Origin: Quillaja saponaria
Taxonomy: Eukaryota; Streptophyta; Magnoliopsida; Fabales; Quillajaceae
Direction: 5' to 3'
NCBI GenBank assembly: GCA_029379385.1
Contig: CM055613.1
Location: 10,930,001 to 10,994,000 of the forward strand
Length of the DNA stretch: 64,000 nt
The first letter of the stretch is position 1. Every line of letters starts with the position of its first letter. Below, in pieces: positions 23,845-36,484 of the stretch. Both the position numbers and the translations under genes were made by a program. Under the pieces are notes generated by a model. The model was not told the origin of the DNA. It made no database searches and saw nothing but the letters and a program-made list of their open reading frames with translations.

Positions 23845-26339
23845 TTTTATTGTTTTAGTTTACGTGCGTCAATGTTTTGAAAAATTGAAATAGAGTAATT
23901 GGATATTGTAAAATAATAATCACACTTTAAATTAGATTGATCACATATGGTTATATGGTTGTTTTGTTGATATTTCTCGACGAGATATATAGTAATGGAC
24001 GCAGCTTTGAGTTGTCTCTATAGTTGGATAATATAACAGCAAGCATGATATTTTTAAATCACTTTGAGTTAAATGATGCAAATGAACATAGTTGTGTGTG
24101 AACTGATATTCATTAAAAGTTTTGTTTAATGGATTTTGATTCTCTCTTATATCGATGATAATTTTGTTCTAATTTCACGGTTTAAGACATGGGTTTGTTG
24201 TTTTAAACACCAAACTAAACACACTCTAAATCGACACATTAGAAAACTTGTCAAATTTATACAGGGGCAAATAAGTATTTTTATTTAGAATGTGAAAGAA
24301 CTATTTCTTTTTATGTAATCCGCAAGCAAGTAACTTATTTATATTTAAAAAATAAATTATTCACATATAAGTAATAGTGAATTTCTTATTCAAATAAGAC
24401 TTAGACTACTCTTATCACTTTTACCCTTGTATTTTTTAAACTATAAGTATATAATATTAATTAAGTAGAAAATTTTAAAAAATATTAAATAACATAAGTT
24501 TAAGAAATTAATAATAAGACAATAATATAACAACACAGTACAACTATATTGTCTATTATTTTACATAACCTTTTTTCTATCTAGTATTATAACATAAGTC
24601 AAACAAGCCATAAGGGATGAGAGTTTAATTTATTTTGTTTTTAATTTTAGAAAGATTAGTGTACGTTAAGAAATGAGAATCGCCTATGAGGTTTTAATTC
24701 AATAGACTAAGATAAATATAATATTATAAATATTAATTAATTAATTAATTTCTATTTTTTTAAATATTAAAAAAATTTGAGGTCTAGATTTTTATTTTTA
24801 TTTTTGTTAACATGGATTGGGTATTTATTTATTTATTTACATATTGTTATCATTAATATTAACTTTTTTTTTTTTTTTTTTTTTTTGTTGGTGATGTTTT
24901 TGACAAAGATTCTTTTTGGGCAGGAAATACCTCCAACAATGCGTTTTGGAAAAAAAATATAGATTCATTTATTTTAAATAAATTTTATAATTTAATATAT
25001 TTAAAATTAAATCTTATATTTAAAAAAAGTATATTTATAAATTCAGTTCAATTAATAAATTGATTTTAATTCAAATAATTTTCACATTTTATCTTTAATT
25101 AAAACTATCATTGAATTAATATTATAAAAACAAAACACTAATTATTATTCAAGTTGATAGAAAAAAATTTAAAATTAATTATGTAAGCATATAAAATTAA
25201 GTGTTGGTGACTCTTTATAAATTTATTTAAGTTAAAAATATGTATTAGATAATAAAAATAAAATAATTATTTAATGTGTGACAAAAAATAATCTATCTCA
25301 CATAAATTTCACACTATCTCACATAAATTTCACAAAATAAAATTTAAAGTGTAAAATTCAAAATTATTTCAAGTTGACTATTTTATTTATTTCAAACATA
25401 ATAAACTCGTTTCGTTTGAAATGACAAATACAATTATTTCGGACCAAAGAATTTCCTTTTCCGGCTTAAGGCAAAGTAGGATTGATGGGGACCTTGTTAT
25501 CTATAGATTCTTGAATCCATTTCCTGTTCAGTGTTCTGTATGACAGATTTGGATACTCTCAATGTACTCACGTAAACGTCAAAGTCGTACAATTACAGAG
25601 AAACCCGAGGATTAGAATCATCCCCTTCCGCTGTCCAAGTCCGTAAATCCCATTTTTTTTTATAACTTTTTCGAGTTTGCCAAGAATACCCATTTGATTT
25701 AAAGCAATCTTGTCCCTGACTCTGGCCGATCGACATTGAGTCGTGCAAAAAATTCATCTGTGCTCTTCTTTTCAGGTAAAAAAGCTAACAACCCATTTGG
25801 GTTTCTTTTTTAATTGGGTTTGTAACTGTCATAGAGTAGTTTATATGATTCTCTATACTATATTTAATTGCTGAGAAATTGTAGTAAAGGAATTGGCAAT
25901 GAAATCTCGGATCTTGTGTACTCTTGGGGTATAAATTGTTAAGTTTTTACCTAAATTAAGGCTTTGTAGTGGAGCTTTGCATAATTGCATTTATAGTTCT
26001 CCAATTGATGAAGAATACAAGTCTGACAGCTGATGTGTTTTTCTTTTCTACTTCATTTTGGGCCTCAGTATTACATAGAGTGTGGTCCCCCCGAACATGG
26101 TTAATTTTTTAGTGTCTTTCTCTCTATCTAATTCATATCAGTAAAAATAATGCATTTTCTGTATTCTTCGTTAGGCTGAGTTCTTGGTTATAATAAATTG
26201 GGGAGAACTTTTGGACATTTGACTACGAAAGTTCGGTAAAGTGATGAGAATATCCATGGTTTATAGTAGGAAATGGTTGCCAAAGATGATGAAGCTATCA
26301 TTTTGATGAACGACAAATAGCCTTAACTGTTTCCTGGAT
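23845..26339. other. AT-rich intergenic DNA, then promoter and 5' UTR of the DENND6 gene
   Basis: Bases 23845-25430 are AT-rich with poly-T runs (for example near 24865) and show no gene. From about 25440 the composition becomes more balanced, consistent with promoter and 5' UTR of the plus-strand DENN-domain gene. A possible 5' UTR donor (TTTTCAG then GTAAAAAAG) is seen near 25774, suggesting a leader intron before the ATG at 26340; its acceptor is not certain. Confidence 0.4.
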
Positions 26340-29300
26340 ATGAGTCGCTCTCCTTCATTTTCAGTTAAATCAGAAATCAGTTCTAAGCTTGACCCAGAAT
26401 CTTTGCGGCAATGGGTAGTGGCCTTCTGTGCTATAAGGTTTGATCTTGAACAGGGTCAGCTGGTCGAAGAGTGTTATCCGCCTGGCTGTCTTACAGAAGA
26501 TGAGGAGCTTGAAATTGCTTTTAGTTCGTTTCCAGATTCTGTTTCCCAGCACCAGAACCGCTCAAGCATCCATGACTGTATCTTCCTTTTCCGATTTCGT
26601 AGAGAACCTAAACCTCCAACAAGCAATGGTTCATATTCTGAGATAACTGAAGTCGACAAGGAGTTATCTCCAAAGTCCATGAACAAAAAGATTCTCAACA
26701 GAAGTACATCAAGTAACAATACAGCCAATGCTTCTAGATACATGTACGGGTTTGTCTTTAATAGGCAGAGGCATGATGAGAGGCTAAAGCGAGGGGGTGA
26801 GCAGAAGTCTGTGGTCATTTTGTCCCACAGTCCTTACTCTAGTTTGTTTAGACCTTTGTTACAAATTTTAGGGCCTTTGTATTTCGATATGGGTAAGAAA
26901 GCTCTAGAGCATATTGCTGCTTGTGTCTCAAACTGGCCAGCTCCTGTTCCTGGTAAGTTAATGGATCTTCCTATTGGGAATGCAACTCTAAAAGTGAACT
27001 TGCCTCCTTCTCACAGCTTGCCCTTGGAAAGTGGAGCTTCCTTTGAAGAGTCTGCTTCTTCTGTGGCTCCTTTTCTTCCTAATAATCAGTCTATCCCACA
27101 GGGTCTTTTCCATGATTCAGATATTTTTGGTACATACCGAGGACTTTTATTACAACTTTGGATGTTATGGGAGTTGTTACTTATTGGTGAACCAATTCTT
27201 GTCATTGCACCCACCCCACCCCAGTGTTGTGAGGCTGTTGTCAGTCTTGTGAGTTTGCTTGCACCACTTCTTTACAGTGTTGACTTCCGGCCATATTTTA
27301 CAATTCATGATCCTGAATTTTCCCACTTAAACTCACTTCAAGATGGTTCTTCTTTCCCTCCAATGATCTTGGGAGTTACAAACCTGTTTTTCCTAAAAGC
27401 TCTTCGAAACATCCCCCACGTTGTTTCAGTTGGAAGCCCTGCTCCTAACTCTAACAGGTTTTCCCTCTCAAGCAGGTCTTCTACTGGAAGGATTCCTGGT
27501 AAACCAGAAGGGGGGTTTGGGATTCGACAGCTTTCATTAAAGAAGTTCTCTCCTTCTAGTTTATTGAATGCAGTGAAGTTGAGGAAAGCTGGTCCTCTTT
27601 GTCTCATGTCAGTACATAAGGAAGCCATTTGGAGCACTTATTCAGCCACAACCAAGCCAGACACTGCTATCCTCAATAGGCTCATTGATGCCGGGATGTC
27701 ACCAAGGGTTGAGGAGTCAATGTCAGTTGTTAACAATGAGATATTGCGGAGGCATTTCTTGGAGCTAACTACCAACTTTTTGGCGCCTTTTGGTCCATAT
27801 TTTAGGACTATCACACCTTCAGAAGGTTCTTCTCCATATGTAGAACCTCCTCCTCTCCCTCCATTTAGTGCTGACGAATTTCTTGCTAGTTTATCAGCAA
27901 GAGGTCCAGGGAAGTTCTTGTCAAAACGAATGACAGCTAACTGGCTGGATTTATACAGGTAACTGATATTACTTCCATTTACCACCCATCCCTGTACTAC
28001 ATCTTCTTTTTTTATATATGTTCTTTATTATAGTCTTCTCCCCTACTGCTAGATTGTTGTCTTTTGTTGATTTGCTCAGACAAGTACATTTACTTAAAGA
28101 TGATTTACATTTCTGATCAGGCGTTTCCTGAAAGGACCCAACTTTATCCCATGGTTTCACAGGAGGCGAGGTGTTGCAGAACAAGAACAAGACAAACTAT
28201 GGAGGCAGGCAAGAATGAAAACTGACATACAACTGCTTATAACTAAAATGTCTGAATTGGAAATTGTGGATTCTTTCAACGCTATTGAGAGGCATCTGCA
28301 TAGAGAAATACAGGTTACCTATCCATCTTTGTTTCCCCAAATACAATATGCTGTTGGTTGACGCTTCCTTTTCGTCTATTCCCAACACTGATGGTTTCTT
28401 TTCTTCAAGCTTTTAAAGTATATATATCTCTCAAGTCTCAAGATGGAACTTATGTAGTTAAGGAAATACATAACATAAGTATCTGGATCATCATAGGCAG
28501 ACACTGACCTCTTTGTGAGATAATTCAAAAGTGCTTGTTAAATAAAATAGAATAAGGAAAAGATTGTAGCCTTGATTGATATCTCAAAGCCTACACCCAT
28601 AAGCTTTATTTATAGTAAATAATAATACATAGACTTCCACATCTAAACAAACTACACAATATAATAATATTATATTTCTAATACTCCCCCTCAAGATGGA
28701 GCTTATAATCTTGTACAGAACTCAATTACCAATCTCAACACTCTCTTTTACGTACAACAATCTAAGTAAAGCTTCAATCTGTTTAATGAACATACTGGTA
28801 CCCATAAATAGTACTCGTATTGGCTGGACACAACTGGATTTTCCGGAAAAAAAAAAAGAGCACCATTGGAAAAACACATAACGAGATTTTCCAAAAAAAT
28901 AAAAGAACCACTGCTGGAAAGAGATACAACTGAAAGTTCATGAATGTCTGTTGAACTGTCAAACTCTTTGAACCGTCAAACCCTAAATAGGCTTGAAAAG
29001 AAAAGGGGAGTGAGCCGTATTTTAGATGAAAGAGATAATGAGGCTTGAATGGAAGAAATAATTAGGCTTAATGATAGCTGGCTACAAAGCCCTTTTTTTT
29101 TTTTTTTTCTTTTTCTTCATATGGCAGCTAGATAAAAGAAAGAGAAGATTAAGGTTTTTTTGGAAATAGGGCCAAGATCGGGCTTGGATTTCAAACCTGC
29201 TCTGATACCATGTTAAATAAAATAGAATAAGGAAAGGATTGTAGCCTTGATTGATATCTCAAAGCCTACACCCATAAGCTTTATTTATAGTAAATAATAA

Positions 29301-32300
29301 AACATATACTTTCACATCTAAATAATATGGGACTACACAATATAATAATATTATATTTCTAATAGTTCTAAATAGATCAAGTACATGTATGTACTTTGTT
29401 AAAGATGGAAACATGTACAAAGGAGAAGTGGTTGATTGATGATTAAATTTTAATGCTTATGGAAGCACCATGGAGAGTTGCTCGAATGATTATATGATTC
29501 GAGCGGCATAAGAACAATTTTCCTTTTAAGAAAAATGGTCAGAAAATATGAATGGTTAAGTTGAGAAGAAACTTACCTTTATTTTGATGGTTATGGTTGC
29601 TATATAGTACAAGAATGGAGTTCAAATATTTTAATCTTTTGTATTCTGATATTTTTGATGTAACTATTTTAAGTACTAGTTTAGCTGTTTAGGTGTATTT
29701 TATGTTATTTTCTAGTCGCACATAGGAAGTAAGAGTAGTAGTTATCTACTTGTAGTAATATAAATAATTATTTTGTTTTAAGTCCCACATTGCTTAGATG
29801 TGGGTTAGTAAGTGTCATGGATCCTCTATAAATACAGTGTCGATCATGAGTTGTAAACAGATCCTATTCATCTATAATTTCAGATTTATCTTTTATTTCA
29901 TATTCCAGTGCGCCAAAAATTATTATTTGTTCAAGTATGTTTTTATATTTTGCGCTTGCATTCTATGTTAGGTTGACTTTGGTGAATATTCAGAATAAGG
30001 CTACATTGGTGAACATATTGAATTTGACTTTTTTGTTTTCATTTTTTTTGTATAAATTTCTTGAAAATCTTCCCCATAGTCATCTTTCTCTAGCCTTTGG
30101 CGTTGCACATAATTGATAACTCTCCATTCTTTCTGGATTGGACATTTAAGGTTTGGGCCCACAATCTAATTCTTGACAAATATGTTTCCACACACTTTTT
30201 TTTCTCTTTCCATGAACACCGAGCCTACTTTAAATCTCTAACTATATTCCATTCCATCTACAAACTCTTTGAGCATCAAGTGTTGATATAGTGTATATTA
30301 TTAACTTGTGGCTTTCCAAATGTTTGGGAAGAATTAGATGCTATATATCAGTAATCTCTAAGCCTGAGAAATTATAGATGCTATATATTGGTAATCTCTA
30401 AGCCTGAGATATTCTCCATTTGCTATATACTGTTGTAATTTACTATACCACCTTTGAGTTGGATATGGATATACTTTATATAAGTTCACCTGAAAGTATG
30501 TGAAAGATGGTAAATATATGTGAGATTTCAGAGGTCTTGATTTATTTTTGCATGTTGAAGGTGAAGTTTATATCTTTGATTTCGTACACTTACTGAAACT
30601 AAGGCCAGAATTGAACAATAAGATTTGTTGCCCAGATTGAAGTTAGTTTTACTGTTGGTTTATTCTCTTCAGCAAACCAAATCAGGACTGAAAATATTTT
30701 ACTCCTTCACATTTGATAAGAGAAAGTCAGTATCTTCAATCTAAGTAGTTTGCTAAATTGTACTCCAACTTTTTGCTATATTGGGTAATCAAGAACTTGG
30801 TCATTTGTGGCCATTTTCTGTACTTGAGAATATCAAAGTTGGCATGTGCTAGGCTAGAAGCAGAATAAGATGGGATTTTAACCAATTAAAGAAAAACAAA
30901 AAAATTGAATGTAAAAAGGGGGGAATTATAGAACCCTTGATCTAGAAAGTTACGGTTAGAAATTCCTCTTAACTGGAGGTACGGTGCATTAAGAGTTAAA
31001 CCATTTTGATTATGCTGATTATATGTAGGTGTGTTGTAGTAACTGATCTGTAATTCAGGAATTGGATAGAAAAACAATAATCTGCATGATTAGAAACCTT
31101 AAGTTGTATAAGCTAAAGATCTAGACTTAAGTGGGGCTCAAAAAGCTTGCAGAAATGTACCGTTCAAATGTGGAAGCTTTTAGTTGCTGAAGGACATTGT
31201 TGAAATATTTGAAGCTGCTGTTGTTTAGATCATTGAATCAAAGCAGTACTTATTTTTTTCTCACAGAAGTTTATATATTTGGGCTTAAGTTTAGAAATAG
31301 TTCTCTTGGTAGCATATTTTGTCAATACATCTGAAATTCAGCTAAGTGTGTGTAATATATATAGGCTTTGTTAAATGATGGAAATATTACAACCTGTTGC
31401 AGTAAAAAGAACACATAAAACAAGATTACTGTTGGTGAGTAGATAGCGTAACTCTCCAATGAACAATTTTTTTTATTATAAAATAAGGCCAAAGTTTATT
31501 ACTTCGGAAGTTGGCAGCAAAAATGAGTTGCATATTTTCATCCTCTACATTTCCAATCTGTTCTTTTAATTCAAAGCAATTGAACATAAATGAATACATA
31601 ACTTCCAGTTTGCAATTAGCATGATTGCCATTATTAAGATTAGCATGTTTATTAAATATGATGGTTTCAGTTGTTGACATCTACAGATAGAATAGAAAGG
31701 GCCATCTAGTAAAAAGCAAGTTGTAGTATCAGAGGCTTGCAACCTTTTGTGTTACTTCAGAGTCTAGACATCTAGAGCTCTGTATCAATGATATGCTGAG
31801 TTCTTTTTCACCTTAATCTACTTCAGAACACTTACCTGTTATTATAATTTTTGATATATTTACATTGTGTTTTATGTGGCAATGGAGAAACAAGATGGAT
31901 ATGCAGACTTAACTACTTATAATTAGATCACACATACATATCCCTCTTGCATGCTAAAAGGAAAGGGATTGGGAGACCAAGAGCCTTATAGTGATAGGGT
32001 ACCTGGTGTAGTTTCCTTAAGAAACCTGTTAATATTTTACTCCATTTTCTTATTTTCTCCTGGTACCAAGCATACCCTTTCCTTGGAATTCCTATAGTCT
32101 ACACTGCGGGTATGTAAAACACATACACATACACATTCATGCATAAACTACCACTTGGCACTTGGTATGACCATGCTTAGTGTAATATATGACTTATCAT
32201 GTGTTTGTCTAATTGTCTCCATTAAACTTAACATACTCTGGCAGTATATTAACGTTTTAATTTAATGAAATTATCAGCTCCAGGAATCTGGAAGGGCTAG

Positions 32301-32499
32301 TGGAGATTCCGCTGCAACCTGCTCAAAACTGAAGGGAGACCTCCTGGAAGTTTTCAATGTGCTTCCAAAGGACATGCAGCAGCTTCTGCTTTCTAACCCA
32401 CAAAGGGCATCCCTTCTGCAAGGAAGTCCGGAATTGTCAAAACTTCCAGGGCAGCCATTCATACAAGTTGGGGCTGTATCTTCTACTTCACCAAGGTAG
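26340..32499 (+). CDS. DENND6-type DENN-domain protein, complete, 3 coding exons
   Basis: Plant homologue of DENND6 (FAM116), a DENN-domain protein. Animal DENND6A is a guanine-nucleotide exchange factor for Rab14 in endosomal recycling; in plants a Rab-GEF or trafficking role is inferred. Exons: 26340-27958, 28121-28313, 32278-32499; 2034 nt, 677 aa, stop TAG. The large first exon encodes the N-terminal DENN region: RQWVVAFCAIRFDLEQGQ and EECYPPG near the start, HDCIFLFRFRRE, YMYGFVFNRQRHDERLKRGG, KSVVILSHSPYSSLF, and the core LLQLWMLWELLLIGEPILVI, then DFRPYFTIHD. Exon 2 starts in RFLKGPNFIPWF, and exon 3 carries a helical LLEVFNVLPKDMQQLLLSNP tail. Splice junctions are AG|GT and in phase. 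The second intron is 3964 bp and holds a TRIM retrotransposon plus other repeats, so correct splicing depends on skipping these. The first ATG of the frame is used. Confidence 0.93.
28536..29364 (-). mobile_element. TRIM: small non-autonomous LTR retrotransposon in a DENND6 intron
   Basis: Two direct repeats (28536-28683 and 29211-29364, about 150 bp) begin TGTTAAATAAAATAGAATAA on the plus strand. Read on the minus strand, the LTR at 29364-29211 ends TTTAACA and is followed at once by TGGTATCAGAGC, the classic primer-binding site for initiator methionine tRNA. Just before the other LTR lies TTGAGGGGGAGT, a standard polypurine tract. The flanks are GTGCT (28531-28535) and GTTCT (29365-29369), an imperfect 5-bp target-site duplication. 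The whole element is about 830 bp with a 530-bp non-coding interior, the size and layout of TRIM elements. Strand is set by PBS and PPT. Confidence 0.88.
29675..29935 (+). mobile_element. Possible solo LTR (copia-like) in the same intron
   Basis: This stretch contains an inverted CCCACATTGCTTAGATGTGGG-type hairpin shortly before a TATA-like CTCTATAAATA, a pattern seen in LTRs of some plant copia and TRIM elements. Clear ends and a target-site duplication were not found, so both identity and limits are tentative. It lies downstream of the TRIM in the second intron of the DENND6 gene. Confidence 0.3.
30335..30414. repeat. 40-bp tandem duplication
   Basis: The unit TAGATGCTATATATCAGTAA and following bases to GCCTGAGA occurs at 30335 and again at 30375 with one or two differences. 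It is intronic within the DENND6 gene. Confidence 0.85.
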
Positions 32500-34237
32500 T
32501 GGAAAAAGCATGGAATGAGTAGCCTCTGGTATGAAGGGTCTTCTCAAGCTGCTGAAGGACAGACAATTGTAATTAGTTCATAGCTTCCTTCTGTTGTTTG
32601 ATTGAAAAAGCTTCTGACTTTGCATCACAAAATATGAACGCGGTAAGACCAGTGTTTTTTTTACAAAAAGTCTTAATTTCCTTCACAATCTAGTCATAAT
32701 ATCATACCACTCAATCTGTGCTGACAATTTATCTATTTTCTCCAAATTAACAGATGTGCAAGAAGCACAAGAATTTTCACCGTCCTTCTGAAGCACACAT
32801 GGGATATGTTCTTCCTTAACAAACCCTGATTGTGAACCAAAATTATTGTGCATTTGTAGGGTTTTGCTAGTTACCTTTGTCTTGGAATTTGATCTTCATA
32901 TCGTTATTATCTGAATGATCAAGCTGTAAGCTAGAACATTGTAAAATAACTCCAGGCAGTTCTCTATCTTGTAGATTTAATAGTGATTGTGATTTCTCAA
33001 TTAGGCAACGGAATGTATTTTGAAAGCAGGATTGATTTGTGGTAACGTTTTCCCAGAGTTTTTGCCACACCAAACGTTTTGATTATTAAATATATGCAGA
33101 GATACCATGAAAGATTAGATTATAACAAGTTGATAACTCCCTGTTTAATATATATGCAGAAATGATAACATGCACGGTTTTAGTTTAAGGTAAAGAAATG
33201 ATCACTAAAATAGTCATTTTAGAGATCGATTTGTAAGGATTTTAGGCACAAGTCCAATGTACCAGCCACCAACCTCGAAGCTACATTCTGGTCTTTGCAT
33301 ATGCTCTCTTCCTTTTCTTTTTCCCTTATAATCCTCATTTATTATAATGAGATCTTGTTTGTTGAGTTTTGAATATGATTTACCCTGTTTTCCTTCTTAG
33401 AGACCAGAATGTAACATAACGAACCAAATGACAGAATGTCAACATATAATACATATGGACCTATCCATCAAAATTTTGTTTTTAGTTCACTGGCAACCTT
33501 ATAATTTTCTATACGATGGGGAAAAGAAAAAACATGACCACCTCTTTGTAATTTTTCTTTTAAACTTCTTTTCTATCAGTATCAATTATTATATATCAAG
33601 TAACAAAAGATGTGTTTGCTGTGTAGACTACATATGAATCAATTACACCAGTTTTTTCATGAAATAACCATTTTTTTTTTTCTGTAAAAAAATTGGTAAT
33701 GTTGCTTACTGAAAAAACAAATATATCCCTATCACTCCAGAATTTAATATAATGTGTACTATATTCATTATTATGGTTAAGATTGCATGAGATTATGGCC
33801 GTGGAAAGGGAAGATTCTCTTGGGCTCCTCCTGCCTAATTTACACTCTCCATGATCCCAATGTCTCAACAAGAAGTCAAAAAGGAAATGACAGTATGATG
33901 TGTATTTCTTTGTGTGCGCGCGTTGGGGGGGGGGGGGGTGTTGGGGTTTAGAGAGAGAGAGAGAGAGATATTTACAAGCAGGAGAATACATGATATGAAT
34001 GAACTTGATGACAAACTAACCCATCTCAATTCAACAATGTGGTCCTCTCCAAATTGATTGTTTGATACCATTTCACTTGTTATAGTACACATATATTCTG
34101 TCCCTCTCACCCTTATCCTGTGCACCCCTTCTCATTTTGTCCAACAGAGTTAGAGAATTAATTGACACACCTATCAAGAAAATTTCACCATTTTCATCCT
34201 CTAAAGTTGAACTATTTTGCAAAATCCAACCATAACT
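32500..34237. other. Intergenic: DENND6 3' UTR, then promoter/5' UTR of the MYB gene
   Basis: Bases 32500 to about 33100 should include the 3' UTR of the DENN gene. No further gene is seen. A run of 14 G (33925-33938), another GGGG at 33943 and a (GA)n tract (about 33951-33968) lie 270-310 bp upstream of the MYB start codon. Open frames on the minus strand here are chance products of simple repeats. Confidence 0.45.
33925..33968 (+). repeat. G-run and (GA)n simple repeat upstream of the MYB gene
   Basis: Fourteen consecutive G, a TGTT spacer, four G, TTTA, then nine GA repeats. The GA tract resembles GAGA/CT-rich elements common in plant 5' leaders and core promoters. The length of the G run may be unstable in sequencing. 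Confidence 0.85.
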
Positions 34238-35371
34238 ATGTCATCAATTGGAACCTCTTGGAGCTATGAAGAAGAAAAGGCTTTTGAGAATGCAATTGCT
34301 ATGCATTGGACTGATGAGGAGGACTCACAAGAGCAATGGGAGAAGATTGCTTCAGTGCTTCCTAACAAAAGTATAGAGGAATTGAGAGAACACTATCAAT
34401 TGCTAGTAGATGATGTAAATGCAATAGAGGCTGGACGTATGCCTCTGCCTAACTATACAAGAGAGGAAACAACATCAAATAAGGATTTTCATGGTTCTAC
34501 TTCCCAGGCGTTGGCTTCGGATAAAAGATCGAATTGTGGTTATGGAAGTGGGTTTTCCGGTTTACAGGATGACTCTGCCGGGAGTGGTGCTAAAGGAGGA
34601 TTGTCAAGGTCATCGGAACATGAACGGCGTAAAGGGATTCCATGGACAGAGGAAGAGCATAGGTATGCTTCCAAGGACTTGTTTATCTATTTATGGTGCT
34701 TTGAACTTGGTCTATAAGTTGCTAGTCCTGAATGCTCTGCCACCTCCTGTTGAGGAGTTTGAGATTAGCAAAGTCCCAAATTGGGTTGGGGTTACATTAG
34801 TTGCTACTAAGGTGAATAGGGTTGAATAAATGAATTTTGGACATCAGCACTATTCTGTTTGGTAACTTTGAATCTTGCTTTTGTTTCCAGGTTATTTCTA
34901 CTTGGTCTTGACAAGTTTGGAAAAGGAGATTGGAGAAGCATTTCAAGGAATTTTGTAATGTCTAGAACTCCTACACAAGTAGCAAGCCATGCACAAAAAT
35001 ACTTCATTCGTTTGAACTCCATGAACAGAGATAGAAGGAGAACTAGTATCCATGACATTACAAGCGTGAACAACGGAGATGTCAGTGTTAGTCAGGCACC
35101 AATTACAGGCCAACTTACTAACACAAACCCAGCAAATACAATGGCTGTAGGACCAGCGCTGAAGCATAGAACTCAACCTCGTTTACCTGCTGGTGTAGGC
35201 ATGTATGGAACATCAGTTGGCCATCCAGTAGCTGCTCCTCCAGGGCATATGGCATCGGCTGTTGGGACGCCTGTCATGATTCCTCCCGGACACCACCCTC
35301 ATCCCTATCCGCATTCCCCTTATGTTGCCCCACTTGCTTATCCAATGGCACCTCCAACAATGCACCAATAG
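34238..35371 (+). CDS. SRM1/MYBS-like two-MYB transcription factor, complete, 2 exons
   Basis: Nuclear DNA-binding protein of the DIVARICATA/MYBS class (1R-MYB with SHAQKYF). The closest named relative I recognise is Arabidopsis SRM1, linked to salt and ABA responses; the exact role here is inferred. Exons 34238-34662 and 34891-35371 give 906 nt, 301 aa, stop TAG. An N-terminal SANT/MYB repeat (about aa 5-70) starts [15 protein letters not shown] and contains [13 protein letters not shown] variable Ser/Gly linker follows. The second MYB repeat starts [20 protein letters not shown], contains [11 protein letters not shown] and ends in the hallmark SHAQKYF at about aa 181-187. The intron splits an Arg codon in EEHR|LFLL, as in relatives. 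The C-terminus is rich in Pro, His and Gly ([12 protein letters not shown]). The ATG at 34238 gives the conserved start MSS. Confidence 0.93.
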
Positions 35372-36484
35372 CAATTCCCTCATTTGTATTAATCAATATT
35401 AGGCTGAGAATAAGTATCTCCAAACAAAAATAACGGTTCAAAAATGATGTCTTGAACTAGCATGAATAGAGAAAAATAATTTATGTACCGTAATTAGTTT
35501 AAATTTTTTAGGTTTACTTGAGTTGAATACAGTGTACATTTAGTTTTTGTGATTCCTGACATTCCTGCCCCTTTCCCGTTTTTATGATGTTTGTCAGTAT
35601 ACATCAAACAATTTTGGGGCATTTATCAGCAATTGGTAAATATGAGATGATTGTAAACATCAAGGACCTATAGCAATTGGAGAATTCTTCCTGCAAGTTT
35701 AATCGTCTCTACACACCTGCAAGTTTATTGTCAAAGACACCTGTTATTCCCCACGACTGACTGGCTTCCTGATTTCTCCCAAGAGATAGTATACTGTATG
35801 TACTAGGACTATTACAAAATGTATTTCACAAATAATGGGACAACTATTCATAGAAACACGTAGTGTTCTGCAGCAGAACGCTTTGTGCATGTCAGTAGGA
35901 CGTAGGAAGTAGTTGTTACTTCAGTGCTCCATAAACCTGACTGCCTGAGGAGGAAACAAAATCCCATGGCGAGGCAAGATATTATAAATAGCGCAAGATT
36001 TAAGTAAATCTAGCCTGGACACCAGAGAGGAGCAGTGGAGATCTGGGACAAACGGGTGAAACACATCATGTCCCTTCTACCCACATTGCAAAGTTAAACC
36101 GATACGTATTTGGTGGGATTACTGAGCAAAGCTTTCTATAGTTCTACCCCAAGAAGCACAAGATTATCTATTTCAACACCAGAGAAGCACCAATACAGTT
36201 CTTTCCTGAAGTTTGGTCGTATCGAGTTAGGGGTTTCAAAATTGCAAAAGATGGAACCAAGAAAAATTAAAAATTGGGCGAGACTTTTTTTTCTTCCTTT
36301 GAATAAATATTGTACAAGAAAAGGTGGGGGTAAGATATGTCTATATTCTAACACTAATGCCCCCACAAACACGCATCTCTGGCTGATAATAGCCACGGTA
36401 CAGTCCAAAAAAGATATTATCCCGAAACTACCTGGTATACTATGAAGTTCTGAAAAGGGATGTGTATAACCAAGACACATCAAG
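35372..36484. other. Convergent intergenic region, 3' UTRs
   Basis: This separates the MYB gene stop from the stop of the minus-strand HDA15-type gene. It should hold both 3' UTRs. The open frames on both strands near 36110-36520 are overlapping chance frames that run into the HDA15 terminal exon; I saw no domain in them. Confidence 0.45.

Noticed and set aside
33596..34125. Two overlapping minus-strand frames upstream of the MYB gene
   Set aside because: They are driven by the G-run and GA repeat read in reverse; no start context, splice sites or family resemblance.
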